64,000 nucleotides of DNA from Paenibacillus phoenicis. GTDB taxonomy: Bacteria; Bacillota; Bacilli; Paenibacillales; Paenibacillaceae. The stretch is taken from the NCBI RefSeq assembly GCF_034718895.1, contig NZ_JAYERP010000001.1, forward strand, positions 1,922,001 to 1,986,000, read 5' to 3'. Shown here piece by piece: positions 1 through 9,444 of this stretch. How positions within the stretch are numbered: the stretch's first letter is position 1; each line of letters begins with the position of its first letter. Made by a program: the position numbers and the translations under genes. Below the pieces are notes generated by a model. It saw nothing but the letters and a program-made list of their open reading frames with translations. It had not been told where the DNA came from and made no database searches.

Positions 1-586
1 CCCGCGCCATGATCGCCGAGTGCGACGTTTTCCCGCCGGCCATCGTGACCATACCCAAGACGTTGTCCGGGTTCAAATGGACCAATTGGGAGGGGGAAAG
101 CTCCTTCGCCACCAAAATATACGGCTGCGTATCCGCCGGCAAGGTGATGTCCGGCGTCCCCAGCAGATGCTTCAGCAGGCGATTGCCGACATCCTTGATG
201 TCGAGCGCCCGTTCTTTCATATATTCGTCATCCAGCAGGTCAAACATCGTGACAAAATGATCGATCGCTTCCTTGACGGCGACCTCCGCCGCCTTGTATT
301 GGCGTTCGATAATCCCCTGGATCTCGCTCATAAATACGGGATCCTCCAGGATCGCCAGATGGGCATCAAAGATACCGGATTCCTCCGCACCCACCGTCTC
401 CTTAATCTCGTTCTTCATCACTTCGATTTCGGTTTTGGACGTGCGAATACCTTCGTACAACCGCTCGAATTCCTTGGCGAGATCCACCTTCTCCATTCGG
501 CGATCCGGTACGTCCCATTCCCAGGCGGGCAGCACAAAAGCTTTGCCGATGGCGACTCCCCCTGCTGCTCCGATCCCCTGTATCAT
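1..586 (-). CDS. ptsI: PTS enzyme I, N-terminal part (cut by window edge)
   Basis: Phosphoenolpyruvate-protein phosphotransferase, the cytoplasmic first enzyme of the PTS, which passes phosphate from PEP to HPr. About 195 N-terminal residues are visible: the start MIQGIGAAGGVAIGKA, the helical HPr-binding region, and the swivelling domain ending in GGKTSHSAIMAR, whose histidine is the phosphorylated residue. The PEP-binding barrel lies beyond the left edge. The ATG at 586 follows an AGGGGGT ribosome site at 594-600. There is no ptsH between this start and the upstream CoA-binding gene, so the usual ptsHI pair is separated here and ptsI has its own promoter. A paralogue such as ptsP is possible, but no GAF domain precedes the start. 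Confidence 0.93.
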   Translation of the reverse strand, partial: MIQGIGAAGGVAIGKAFVLPAWEWDVPDRRMEKVDLAKEFERLYEGIRTSKTEIEVMKNEIKETVGAEESGIFDAHLAILEDPVFMSEIQGIIERQYKAAEVAVKEAIDHFVTMFDLLDDEYMKERALDIKDVGNRLLKHLLGTPDITLPADTQPYILVAKELSPSQLVHLNPDNVLGMVTMAGGKTSHSAIMAR

Positions 587-679
587 GTAGTGACCCCCTA
601 GTCCTGCTTGTAAGTTCCTAACCCAAGGCACTGTTCATTCTTGAACTTTCTCTATAGGATGCCCTCTATCTATTTCATT

Positions 680-709
680 ATGGTAATCCTAGCCCCTTAA
701 ATTTGTCAA
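680..709 (-). promoter_or_regulatory. Probable sigma-A promoter of ptsI
   Basis: On the minus strand TTGACA (709-704) is followed after 18 bp by TACCAT (685-680), about 95 bp before the ptsI start. The -35 is perfect and the -10 matches four of six positions. Confidence 0.55.
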
Positions 710-774
710 AGAAAAAACGCGCAGCCCAAAAAGGGCCCTCCGAACTCGGACGGGTCCTCTTGGATAGGCTTAGC

Positions 775-1203
775 TTAACTGCGTTTTCCGATCAGAATGC
801 TATCTTCGACCTTGATGCAGCGGTCCATAATGACGGTCAGTCCGCCTTTCGAGGCGATCTCATAAGCTTCTTCGCTGAAGATCCCCAGCTGCAGCCAAAG
901 TACGCGGGCCCCGATCTTCACTGCTTCCTCCGCGACCGGCGGCGTCTGCTCACTGCGGCGGAATACGTTGACAATATCAACCGGCTCCGGGATATCCGAC
1001 AAGCTCGGGTATACCTTCTCCCCCAGAATTTCACCGCTGACCATCGGATTCACCGGGATAATGCGGTAACCATTCTGCTGTAATGCTTGAGCAACCATAT
1101 ACGAAGTCCGGTCAGGTTTGTCTGACAGACCCACGACGGCAATGTTACCGGCGTTTAACAGAATCTCCTTGATTTCCTCACGGCTTGGATTCGCAAATGC
1201 CAT
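775..1203 (-). CDS. CoA-binding domain protein (YneT/YccU type)
   Basis: A small Rossmann-fold CoA-binding protein of the succinyl-CoA-synthetase-like family (COG1832), 142 aa. The glycine-rich nucleotide segment NIAVVGLSDKPDRTSY is near the N-terminus, followed by IIPVNP and the late GARVLWLQLGI and MDRCIKVE blocks typical of the family. An ATG at 1212 directly abuts the GGAGG at 1213-1217, so the ATG at 1203, nine bases from that site, is the better start. It lies alone between aroA and ptsI. The biochemical role of this family is poorly defined. Confidence 0.85.
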   Translation of the reverse strand: MAFANPSREEIKEILLNAGNIAVVGLSDKPDRTSYMVAQALQQNGYRIIPVNPMVSGEILGEKVYPSLSDIPEPVDIVNVFRRSEQTPPVAEEAVKIGARVLWLQLGIFSEEAYEIASKGGLTVIMDRCIKVEDSILIGKRS

Positions 1204-1262
1204 TTTGGCCATCCTCCTTTGTCGGCGCCGGCCCAGCCAGCGCCTTGCCTCTTAGTTCAAGT

Positions 1263-2564
1263 TTATTCTACCCGTTCGATAGATGCACCAAGCGAAGTGA
1301 TGTGATCAAAAAATTGCGGATACGATTTCGCCACATGATGCGCATCCTTAATCACCAGCGGCTCCCGGCAGCGAAGGCCTACGACGGTCAACGCCATGAT
1401 GACGCGATGGTCATAATGCGCATTGATTGTCACGCCGCCTTCGAGGCCTGACGGACGCCCGTGTACGATGATTTCCGACTGGCGTTCTTCGACGTTCGCG
1501 CCGGCTTTTTTCAACTCGGTCAAAAAGTCGGTGATCCGGTCGCATTCCTTGTAGCGTAAATTTTCCACGTTATAGAAACGGGACGTCCCATCGGCGAACA
1601 CCGCAGCCGCTACCATCGCCAGCACAGCGTCGGTTGCCGCGTCGCCGTCAAATTCCACCGGCCGCAGACGGCCATTCCCTTGAACGTGCACCGTACCGTC
1701 CTGATGCGTCAGCGGCACGTCCATCATCTGCAGCACGTCCACCACGGCACGCTCGCCCTGCTTGCTGTGCTCCGCCAGCCGGTGAACCTTCACGTCCGAC
1801 TTCGTCACGGCTGCCGCAGCCAAAATCGCCGCCGAGCCGGGATAGTCGCCCTGCACGGTATACGTCTTCGCCTGATAGCTTTGCCGTCCTGGCACGCGGA
1901 AATGCATATAATCGTCGCTGGCATGGATCACGATCCCGGCTTGCTCCAGCACTTCCAGCGTTTGCCCTACAACGACCTTCGATTTCAGATCGTTGAGCAC
2001 CTCGATTTCGCTGTCTTCATCAAGCAGCGGCGTCAGGAACAGCAAAGCGCTCAGGTACTGCGAGCTGACCGATCCGGATACGCGGATCTTCCCGCCCTTT
2101 GGCGCGCCGCCGCGAATGGTAATCGGCAATTTCCCTTCGTTATGGCTAACTTCCACTCCAAGCTGCCCCAAGGCGTCGATCAGGTCATCATGCGGCCGTT
2201 TGCCCAGCGAATCCGGATACGTGTTCACGAACGTCACCTCCGGGCAGAGCGACGCGATTGCCATCAGGAAACGGAGTACCGCCCCGGCATTCCCAACGTT
2301 CAGCTCCTTGACGTCCTTCGGCCGCCGTCCAAAGCCGGTGATGACGATCTTCTCCTCGTCCTCTTCCAGCACCGCGCCCAAATCGGCGATGCAGCGTCGC
2401 ATGGCGTCGCTGTCCTCGCTGTGCGCCGGGTAATAAACCGTGCTTGTCCCTTCCGCCAAAGCCGCAACCAGCAGGTAACGGGTTGTATAGTTTTTGGAGG
2501 ATAATGCTCCGATTTCGCCCTTTAACTCCGGCGTAGGCCTAACGATAACGTCCATAGTGTTCAC
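1263..2564 (-). CDS. aroA: 5-enolpyruvylshikimate-3-phosphate synthase
   Basis: EPSP synthase of the shikimate pathway, which joins PEP to shikimate-3-phosphate in aromatic amino acid and chorismate synthesis. The protein is about 430 aa with the two-domain EPSP fold: the substrate-binding start LKGEIGALSSKNYTTR, the NAGAVLRFLMA block, and DHRVIMALTVVGL near the C-terminus. The longest frame starts at GTG 2564, three bases from an AAAGGGGA site. An in-frame ATG at 2555 is an alternative with longer spacing. The shikimate kinase gene lies 21 bp upstream on the same strand, so the two consecutive late steps are probably co-transcribed. Confidence 0.93.
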   Translation of the reverse strand: MNTMDVIVRPTPELKGEIGALSSKNYTTRYLLVAALAEGTSTVYYPAHSEDSDAMRRCIADLGAVLEEDEEKIVITGFGRRPKDVKELNVGNAGAVLRFLMAIASLCPEVTFVNTYPDSLGKRPHDDLIDALGQLGVEVSHNEGKLPITIRGGAPKGGKIRVSGSVSSQYLSALLFLTPLLDEDSEIEVLNDLKSKVVVGQTLEVLEQAGIVIHASDDYMHFRVPGRQSYQAKTYTVQGDYPGSAAILAAAAVTKSDVKVHRLAEHSKQGERAVVDVLQMMDVPLTHQDGTVHVQGNGRLRPVEFDGDAATDAVLAMVAAAVFADGTSRFYNVENLRYKECDRITDFLTELKKAGANVEERQSEIIVHGRPSGLEGGVTINAHYDHRVIMALTVVGLRCREPLVIKDAHHVAKSYPQFFDHITSLGASIERVE

Positions 2565-2585
2565 ATTCCCCTTTGTTGTGATTAA

Positions 2586-3095
2586 TCAAGAACCGCGGTA
2601 ATGCGTTAAAATTTCAGCCGCCACTTGCTCCGCGCTTTTCCCCGAAGTGTCTACGGTCAGATGGGCAAAAGCATAAGCATCCTTCCGTTCCTCCAGCAGC
2701 GCGGTGATCCGCTCCTTCGCGCCTCCGGCCAAGAGTGGCCGGCCCGGATCCTCCCCGACCCGCACGAGAATCTCGTCGGCCGTCGCTTGAAGCGCCACCA
2801 CCAGACCGCCGTCCCGCATCGCCAGGCGATTCTCCTCGCGCAGTACCGCACCGCCGCCGGTGGCCAGCACAATCCCTTGCTCCTGCAGCGTTCTCCGCAG
2901 CGCCGCGGACTCAAGATCACGGAAATAAGCTTCTCCTTCGGCCGCAAAAATATCCGGAATCGACCGCCCGGCCTCCATGGCAATCCGCTGATCGAGATCA
3001 ACGAGCTTTAAGCCGGTTTCGGCGGCCAGCAGGGAGCCGACGGTTGTCTTCCCCGTTCCCATCATGCCGATGAGCACGATGTTATAATGCAACAT
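2586..3095 (-). CDS. aroK: Shikimate kinase
   Basis: ATP-dependent phosphorylation of shikimate, the step before EPSP synthase. The protein is 169 aa, the usual family length. Walker A is GMMGTGKTT at residues 10-18, the substrate-binding aspartate lies in LVDLDQRI, ATGGGAVLR is the family glycine-rich loop, and the lid region contains GRPLL. It is upstream of aroA on the same strand with a 21-bp gap, so the pair forms an aro operon. Confidence 0.95.
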   Translation of the reverse strand: MLHYNIVLIGMMGTGKTTVGSLLAAETGLKLVDLDQRIAMEAGRSIPDIFAAEGEAYFRDLESAALRRTLQEQGIVLATGGGAVLREENRLAMRDGGLVVALQATADEILVRVGEDPGRPLLAGGAKERITALLEERKDAYAFAHLTVDTSGKSAEQVAAEILTHYRGS

Positions 3096-3185
3096 TTTAT
3101 CACCTGCTTGCTCTCCATAGATCCTAAAGGCACTCGCTCAGAGTAAACTTTTTCATATCATAACACAGGCTGTCCTATTTTCACC

Positions 3186-3232
3186 ATGAAAAAAGAAGCC
3201 GGAAGGAACGCTTTCGTCCCTCCGGCCTCGGG
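3186..3232 (-). terminator. Rho-independent terminator after gndA
   Basis: Read on the minus strand, GCCGGAGGGACG and CGTTCCTTCCGGC form a stem around a short AAAG loop, followed by CTTCTTTTTTC. It sits 20 bp beyond the gndA stop codon. Confidence 0.8.
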
Positions 3233-3250
3233 TTGAACCTAACCTGTAGT

Positions 3251-4660
3251 TTAGAACCATTGATGGTGGAAGACGCCTTCCTTGTCCACGCGTTTGAACG
3301 TGTGCGCGCCGAAGTAATCGCGTTGCGCTTGCAGCAGGTTCGCCGGCAGGCGTTCCGTACGGTAGCTGTCATAGTAGGACAGCGCGCTGGCAAAGCCAGG
3401 AACCGGAATTCCGTACGCCACGGCGGTGGAAACCACGTTGCGCCATGCGTCCTGATAGCTTTCCACGATATTTTTGAAGTAAGGGTCGAGCAGCAGGTTC
3501 TTCAGCGCCGGGTCACGGTCATACGCTTCCTTGATGTTATGCAGGAACTGGGAGCGAATGATGCAGCCGCCGCGGAAGATCATTGCGATGTTGCCATATT
3601 TCAAATCCCAGCCGTATTCTTCGGAAGCGGCGCGCATTTGCGCAAACCCTTGGGCATACGAAACGATCTTCGAAGCGAACAGCGCTTTGCGCACGTTCTC
3701 GATAAATTCCTTCTTGTCGCCGCTGAACGCCGGTTTCGCTGGTCCGCTCAGGATTTTGCTGGCGGCTACGCGCTCTTCTTTCATCGCCGAGAGGAAACGG
3801 GAGAATACCGATTCGGTGATCATCGAGAGCGGTACGCCAAGGTCGAGGGCGCTTTGGCTTGTCCATTTTCCAGTACCTTTTTGACCGGCAGCATCCAGAA
3901 TCACGTCGACCATCGGTTTGCCGGTTTCTTCATCGTATTGAGAGAAGATGTCGGCGGTAATTTCGATCAGATAGCTGTCCAGCTCGCCTTTGTTCCATTC
4001 GCTGAAAATTTCGTGCAGTTCCTTGGCATCCACGCCCAGCACGTCTTTCAACAGATGATAAGCTTCGCAGATCAGCTGCATATCGCCGTATTCAATGCCG
4101 TTATGCACCATTTTTACGTAATGGCCGGCTCCGTCCGGACCAATATATGTACAGCAAGGATAGCCGTTTACTTTTGCGGAAATCGCCGTCAAAATCGGTT
4201 CAACCAGCTTATAAGCGGATTCTTGTCCACCCGGCATGATCGCAGGCCCTTTCAAAGCGCCTTCTTCACCGCCGGATACCCCGGTGCCGATGAAGCGGAA
4301 TCCTTTGGCTTCCAGCTCTTTGCTGCGGCGTTGCGTATCTGGGAAGTGCGCATTGCCCCCGTCGATGATGATGTCGCCTTGATCCAGGTAAGGCAGCAGC
4401 TGTTCAATCGTAGCATCGGTCGCCGGACCAGCTTGTACCATAATTAAAATTTTACGCGGCGATTCCAACGAGTTCACGAACTCTTCAACGGAAAACGTGC
4501 CGACGAGGTTTTTCCCCTTGCCCTCGTTGTTAAGCAGGTCATGCGTCTTCTCAGGGGAACGGTTATATACGGACACAGTAAAGCCCCGGCTTTCAATATT
4601 CAGGGCCAAGTTCTTGCCCATGACGGCCAAGCCGATGACGCCGATTTGTTGTTTTGACAT
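3251..4660 (-). CDS. gndA: 6-phosphogluconate dehydrogenase (decarboxylating)
   Basis: Oxidative pentose phosphate enzyme converting 6-phosphogluconate to ribulose-5-phosphate, CO2 and NADPH. The protein is 469 aa, the normal length. The N-terminal nucleotide fold is [41 protein letters not shown] and the QKGTGKWT segment carry substrate and catalytic residues. A GTG six codons earlier is in frame, but AAAGGA lies eight bases before the ATG at 4660, which fixes the start. It is a single-gene unit with its own terminator. Confidence 0.96.
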   Translation of the reverse strand: MSKQQIGVIGLAVMGKNLALNIESRGFTVSVYNRSPEKTHDLLNNEGKGKNLVGTFSVEEFVNSLESPRKILIMVQAGPATDATIEQLLPYLDQGDIIIDGGNAHFPDTQRRSKELEAKGFRFIGTGVSGGEEGALKGPAIMPGGQESAYKLVEPILTAISAKVNGYPCCTYIGPDGAGHYVKMVHNGIEYGDMQLICEAYHLLKDVLGVDAKELHEIFSEWNKGELDSYLIEITADIFSQYDEETGKPMVDVILDAAGQKGTGKWTSQSALDLGVPLSMITESVFSRFLSAMKEERVAASKILSGPAKPAFSGDKKEFIENVRKALFASKIVSYAQGFAQMRAASEEYGWDLKYGNIAMIFRGGCIIRSQFLHNIKEAYDRDPALKNLLLDPYFKNIVESYQDAWRNVVSTAVAYGIPVPGFASALSYYDSYRTERLPANLLQAQRDYFGAHTFKRVDKEGVFHHQWF

Positions 4661-4833
4661 GGTCTCCATCCTTTGCACACTATTTTTTTCAATATTATCA
4701 TTTTAACTCTTTTGTGTACAGAAGTGAACCCTGGCCGTTAGCCCAAAAAACAACCCCCAACGCCGTGGGAGCCAAGGGCTTGCCATTCGATTTTAGGTTG
4801 TGGGTACTCCTTTAGGATGAGCCGTTTCCATCA

Positions 4834-5430
4834 TTACCATTCAAGCTGCATTAGTTCCATTCTCAGCTTGCGCAGCCGCTCTTTGCAGGCGTCCGAGGCT
4901 TCGGTGTCCCCCTGTTGGATGGCCTCGAACAACCGCTCCAGCTCGGCGTCCAGCTCCTTCTGCAGCTGTGCCAGCCGTTCCTCTGCCGCTTCGGATGCGA
5001 ACACTTCAGCCATTTGCGCCATGTCGACGATGGGCCCTTTTTGAAAAATAACCCGATGCTCCATCCCCGAAATTTCTACCAGCCGAATCACTTCTCCAAA
5101 TAAAATGTTCTCGACTAAGATCTGACGATCCCTAATCCGTTTGACCACCGCATGACCGCGCAGGTCGCCGATCAGCTTCTCCAGCCATTCCGCCAGCTTG
5201 ACATCCCGGATGACATAATCGCCTACCAGCTTGTATCCTTTGGCGAGACGCTGAAACCGCAGCTTGGTCAGCTTGCGTCCGGTGCGGACGGAGATGATGA
5301 AGAGCGATTCGTTTTCGCTCCAATATAAAGAATACCCGTCTTGGATCAAGTCGCGGATCAATTGTTGTATGTGCCGGCGGTCGAATCGGAGTTCCAGGTT
5401 GCAGTATTCCACTTCGTAACTTTTGTTCAC
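4834..5430 (-). CDS. Conserved hypothetical protein with C-terminal coiled coil
   Basis: A 198-aa soluble protein starting at GTG 5430, eight bases after an AGGAGGG site. The first ~120 residues are mixed alpha/beta (NKSYEVEYCNLELRFDRR). The last ~70 are an acidic, leucine-rich amphipathic helix rich in E, A, L and R, likely a coiled coil. There is no signal peptide, membrane segment or catalytic motif. I do not recognise a function. It is isolated between gndA and the divergent UPF0637 gene. Confidence 0.8.
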   Translation of the reverse strand: MNKSYEVEYCNLELRFDRRHIQQLIRDLIQDGYSLYWSENESLFIISVRTGRKLTKLRFQRLAKGYKLVGDYVIRDVKLAEWLEKLIGDLRGHAVVKRIRDRQILVENILFGEVIRLVEISGMEHRVIFQKGPIVDMAQMAEVFASEAAEERLAQLQKELDAELERLFEAIQQGDTEASDACKERLRKLRMELMQLEW

Positions 5431-5605
5431 GGCACTCCCTCCTAACGGTTTACCATATCTTATACTTCATCTTATGTAATGGAACTTGGTTTATTGATTA
5501 TTTTTGCCCCGTTCAGGCCGGAGTTGCCGCGGAAAATATGATATACTAGTACCGTTGCACAGCGAACCTAATCAGATCCATGCCGAAAGTTGGAGGTACT
5601 GCACG

Positions 5606-6229
5606 ATGGCCTTTGAAGGATTTACGACACAAGATTTCGACGCCCTTACCGTCCCGAGTCTGGAGTCCCGAATGGAAGCGATTATAAGTCACATTAGACC
5701 TAAATTGGAGACGCTGGGTGCGGAGATGGCCCCCTACCTGTCCGCTTTATGCGGAGAAGAGATGTTCCCGCATGTGGCCAAGCATGCCCGCCGGACGGTG
5801 AACCCGCCGAATGACACGTGGGTCGCCTGGGCGGCCAGCAAGCGCGGGTATAAAGCGTTGCCGCATTTTCAGGTCGGGATGTTCTCCACGCACCTGTTTA
5901 TCATTTTCGCCGTCATTTATGAGAGTCCCAATAAGGCCGTGTTTGCCAATTATTTAGACAAGCATGCGGCGCAAATTAAGAAGACGATCCCGGACGGGTT
6001 CTACTGGTCCCTGGATCATATGAGCCCGGACGGCACACCGCATCGGGAAGCGGATACCAAGCAGCTGAAGGCCTGGGCCGAGAAGCTGAAGACGATCAAG
6101 AAGTCCGAAGCCCTGTGCGGATTGCGGCTGGAGCGGAACGACCCGATCGTATCCGACGGAACCAAGCTGATCCGCACGGTTGAAGAGACGTTCCAAACGC
6201 TGTTGCCTTTGTATAAAGGCGCGTTTTGA
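5606..6229 (+). CDS. UPF0637 (DUF1054, YktB-like) protein
   Basis: A 207-aa soluble protein of a family found widely in Bacillales and of unknown function. Family features include the opening MAFEGFTTQDFDAL, the HARRTVNPPNDTWVAW block and FSTHLFIIFAVIYESPNK. GGAGG at 5592-5596 lies nine bases before the ATG at 5606, so an upstream in-frame ATG near 5504 is rejected. The gene is followed by a copy of the four-arm intergenic repeat rather than by another gene on the same strand. Confidence 0.9.
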   Translation: MAFEGFTTQDFDALTVPSLESRMEAIISHIRPKLETLGAEMAPYLSALCGEEMFPHVAKHARRTVNPPNDTWVAWAASKRGYKALPHFQVGMFSTHLFIIFAVIYESPNKAVFANYLDKHAAQIKKTIPDGFYWSLDHMSPDGTPHREADTKQLKAWAEKLKTIKKSEALCGLRLERNDPIVSDGTKLIRTVEETFQTLLPLYKGAF

Positions 6230-6248
6230 GCTTGGAGCAGAAGTAACC

Positions 6249-6431
6249 TAACGGACACCAGAGACGCTAATGACTGTCCTAAGCGACTTCCCGTTGGCTA
6301 ACGGACTGAGGAGGCCTTATTCAAGGAATAAGCAGCAATCCGGCTGCCCATGTCCCTGGATAAGGCCTCTGGTGTCCGTTACAGCGGGAAATGACCGGGA
6401 AATCGGCCAATAAGGTCACTACGGTCCGTTA
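6249..6431. repeat. Four-arm intergenic palindromic element, copy A
   Basis: A 183-bp element with TAACGGAC at 6249 and 6299 and the reverse complement GTCCGTTA at 6374 and 6424, spaced exactly 50 bp within each pair. The outer left arm extends to a 15-base inverted match with the third arm (TAACGGACACCAGAG and CTCTGGTGTCCGTTA). It has internal CTTATT/AATAAG and GGGAAAT blocks. It lies between convergent genes. Relative to copies B and C it is inverted. Confidence 0.85.
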
Positions 6432-6480
6432 CACACATGGATGGCCTGCCTTCTGGCTTGCACTTCAAGCCTCCCTGACC

Positions 6481-7746
6481 TTATGGGTTGGGGGAGGCTT
6501 TTTGCGTGCGGACGAGGCCGAGGTGCAGGAAGAAGAGCAGCGCCATCGTGACCGCGCTGGCTAGGAACGGTGCGGCCGGGCCAAGCAGGTCCCACATTTT
6601 ACCGGAGATGATCGGCCCGACAACCATGCCGGAGCCCTGGATCGTCAGAAACAGGCCCCAGATCGTCCCTTTTTCCCCGCTTGGGATCATTTGCGCGATC
6701 ATCGTATTCCATGTCGGGAGGATTAACGCATAGCTGCATCCAATTAGGATCACGAACGACCAGACCAGGGCGACCTCCCGCGTCATCGCAAACAGGCCGA
6801 TCGAGAGCGCCGCCAGGGCGAAGCCGATATGCAGAAACCAACGCGTCCCCATCTTGTCGACCAGCTTGCCCACGGGGATCAACCCCAGGACGGTAATCCC
6901 GCCGCCGATGACCAGCATGGCGCTGAACGTCTCCGGCGACAAGCCCAGCTCCGTCCGGACGTACAGCGTGATGACCGGCGTCAGCAGACCGACGGCGAAT
7001 GATTGCAGGAACAGCGCCGGGTATAACAGCGGACTGACGTGTAAATGCGTGCGGATATGGTGAATCGAAGCACGCAGTTGACGCCACATCCCTCCGATCT
7101 TGGCGGAGGGGGAATGGCCGGGGACGGCAGCTTTGGCCGTGCCCGCGGCGGTGGAGCCGCCCGATTTTCCCGGCAACATCAACGACACCAGCAAGACCAG
7201 CGCCAGGCATCCGAGCAGGAACCAAAAGATCGGCTGATACGAATCATTTAAGAAAAAGTTGATCAGAACAGGCCCCAACCCGGTTCCACCAAGGCTGGAA
7301 ATTTGGATGACGCCCATCGCCGTCGCGAAGTTGTTATTCTCCTCCGTGACCGCAGTGATGCCCATCAAGACGCAGGGCCAGAGCGGCGCAGTCCCGATGC
7401 CGAGGAGCGCGCAGCCAAGCACGAGAAACCCCATGGAGGGAAGGAACGCGATCATCGCTACAGCGCCTAGGGTGATGAACAAACCCAAGCTCATCGTCCG
7501 GCGAAAGCCGATCCGTTCGATCAGCCAGCCTGCCGGGCTGCGAAATAGATTATCCCCGATATACTGCATCGAAAAAGACAACCCGATCGCAAACGCGCTT
7601 AGCTTCAGCACATCCCCCATATAGACCGGCAGGATGGATACGATGAGCGCCCCCTTGACGAACTCCACCAAAAACATGATAAGCCACAGGCTGGCGAACG
7701 TGGGATTCAGCAGTTTTTTCCTTGCGATGCCGCTTGTCAGTTCCAC
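6481..7746 (-). CDS. MFS transporter
   Basis: A 421-aa inner-membrane transporter of the major facilitator superfamily with about twelve hydrophobic segments in two halves around a central basic loop (residues ~195-220). The GWLIERIGFRR segment after the second helix and GKLVDKMGTRW in the second half are the MFS motif A positions. It starts at GTG 7746 after an AGGGGG site. The substrate cannot be read; drug or sugar efflux is plausible. It is transcribed alone, divergent from speA. Confidence 0.88.
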   Translation of the reverse strand: MELTSGIARKKLLNPTFASLWLIMFLVEFVKGALIVSILPVYMGDVLKLSAFAIGLSFSMQYIGDNLFRSPAGWLIERIGFRRTMSLGLFITLGAVAMIAFLPSMGFLVLGCALLGIGTAPLWPCVLMGITAVTEENNNFATAMGVIQISSLGGTGLGPVLINFFLNDSYQPIFWFLLGCLALVLLVSLMLPGKSGGSTAAGTAKAAVPGHSPSAKIGGMWRQLRASIHHIRTHLHVSPLLYPALFLQSFAVGLLTPVITLYVRTELGLSPETFSAMLVIGGGITVLGLIPVGKLVDKMGTRWFLHIGFALAALSIGLFAMTREVALVWSFVILIGCSYALILPTWNTMIAQMIPSGEKGTIWGLFLTIQGSGMVVGPIISGKMWDLLGPAAPFLASAVTMALLFFLHLGLVRTQKASPNP

Positions 7747-7924
7747 GAAAAAGCCCCCTCTCCTGGTTTCCGATCACCGGTTCTCTTACATTTTGTCCTT
7801 TTTTGTCGGCAAATTAACCCATGTTCCGTCAATATTGCGTAAAAACCAGCGGGTTTTGCTTGCATTCCAGACGCATTTTGCTATACTCAAGCTTGTTTGA
7901 AAATTATGTAGATGAAAGGCAGGG

Positions 7925-9409
7925 ATGGCCCGTATGGATCATCAAAGCACGCCGCTCTTCACTGCTCTCAAAAAGCATGCGGCCGGCAATCCCGTTCAGT
8001 TTCACATTCCTGGGCACAAGAAAGGGCTCGGCACCGATAAAGAATTCCGAGAGTTCATCGGCGATAACGCCTTGTCTATCGACTTGATCAACATCGCCCC
8101 GCTAGATGACTTGCACCAGCCAACAGGCGTCATTCAAGAGGCGCAGAAGCTGGCCGCCGACGCCTTTGGCGCGGACTACACCTTCTTCTCGGTACAAGGG
8201 ACCAGCGGAGCCATCATGACCATGATTCTATCTGTTTGCTCTCCGGGAGATAAAATTATCGTCCCGAGAAATATCCATAAATCCGTGATGTCGGCCATTA
8301 TATTCGCCGGAGCGAAGCCGGTGTTTGTCTCGCCGGCGCAAGACCCGAATTTGGGTATCGACCACGGGATCACAACGTCCTCGGTCCGCCGCGCGCTGCA
8401 GCGTCATCCCGACGCCAAGGCGGTGGTGGTAATCAACCCGACGTATTTTGGCGTTTGCGCCAACCTGAAGGAAATCGTCGATTTAGCCCATAGCTTCCAT
8501 GTACCGGTGCTGGTGGATGAAGCGCATGGGGTGCATATTCATTTCCATGAGAAGCTGCCGATGTCCGCAATGCAAGCGGGCGCCGATATGGCAGCGACCA
8601 GCGTACACAAGCTGGGCGGCTCGATGACGCAAAGCTCGATTCTGAACCTGAACACGAAGAACGGGTACGTGAATCCGCAGCGCGTGCAAACGATCATCAG
8701 TATGTTGACAACGACGTCCACTTCCTATCTGCTGTTGGCTTCCCTGGATACAGCGCGCCGCAATTTGGCGCTGCACGGACGGGAAATGGCTGAACGGGCG
8801 ATGGAGCTGGCCGAATATGTCCGGTCGGAAATTAACCAAATCGAAGGCTTGTACTGCTTCGGGCGGGAGATTTTAGGCGGAGAAGCAACTTATGATCATG
8901 ATCCGACCAAACTGACGATCCACGTCCGCCACTTGGGGATTACCGGCTATGAGACGGAAAACTGGCTGCGCAAGCACTACAACATCGAAGTGGAGCTTAG
9001 CGACATGTACAACATCCTGTGCCTGATTACCCCAGGGGATACACAGGAGACGGCCGATATTTTGCTGACCGCGCTGCGGGAGCTGTCTAAAACCTATTAT
9101 AAGGAAAATAACGCAAATGAGCTGATCGTCAAGGTCCCGGAAATCCCGCATTTGTCGTTGATCCCGCGGGATGCGTTCTATGCGGATACCGAGGTCATTC
9201 CGTTTAAGGAATCGGCTGGCCGGATCATTGCCGAATTTATTTATGTGTACCCGCCGGGGATTCCGATTTTGCTTCCGGGTGAGGTCATTTCCCAGGACAA
9301 CATCGACTACATCCTCGATCATGTCGAGGTCGGCTTGCCGGTGAAAGGGCCGGAGGATCGGTATATCGACAAGGTTAAGGTGATTGTTGAAGCGGATCCG
9401 ATTTTTTAG
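7925..9409 (+). CDS. speA: Arginine decarboxylase (PLP, Orn/Lys/Arg decarboxylase family)
   Basis: Cytoplasmic PLP enzyme that decarboxylates arginine to agmatine for polyamine synthesis. The protein is 494 aa, the length of Bacillus SpeA. The segments HIPGHKKG, SVQGTSGAIMTMI, the cofactor-binding VLVDEAHGVHIHFH and the Schiff-base lysine in ATSVHKLGGSMTQSS are all present. AAAGG at 7915 suits the ATG at 7925, while an AGGG at 7921 suits the ATG at 7934, so either start is possible. Lysine specificity cannot be excluded from sequence alone. A perfect palindrome at 9423 follows the stop. Confidence 0.9.
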   Translation: MARMDHQSTPLFTALKKHAAGNPVQFHIPGHKKGLGTDKEFREFIGDNALSIDLINIAPLDDLHQPTGVIQEAQKLAADAFGADYTFFSVQGTSGAIMTMILSVCSPGDKIIVPRNIHKSVMSAIIFAGAKPVFVSPAQDPNLGIDHGITTSSVRRALQRHPDAKAVVVINPTYFGVCANLKEIVDLAHSFHVPVLVDEAHGVHIHFHEKLPMSAMQAGADMAATSVHKLGGSMTQSSILNLNTKNGYVNPQRVQTIISMLTTTSTSYLLLASLDTARRNLALHGREMAERAMELAEYVRSEINQIEGLYCFGREILGGEATYDHDPTKLTIHVRHLGITGYETENWLRKHYNIEVELSDMYNILCLITPGDTQETADILLTALRELSKTYYKENNANELIVKVPEIPHLSLIPRDAFYADTEVIPFKESAGRIIAEFIYVYPPGIPILLPGEVISQDNIDYILDHVEVGLPVKGPEDRYIDKVKVIVEADPIF

Positions 9410-9422
9410 TCCAAATCGAGTA

Positions 9423-9443
9423 GGATGGGGACTATCCCCATCC
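9423..9443 (+). terminator. Hairpin after speA
   Basis: The palindrome GGATGGGG-ACTAT-CCCCATCC begins 13 bases past the speA stop. The T-run is poor (CCTTACCC), so it may act as an RNA-stabilising or weak terminator hairpin. Confidence 0.5.
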
Positions 9444-9444
9444 T

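Noticed and set aside
3233..4447. A 404-aa plus-strand frame opposite gndA
   Set aside because: It is a shadow of the conserved dehydrogenase, begins inside its terminator and shows no domain.
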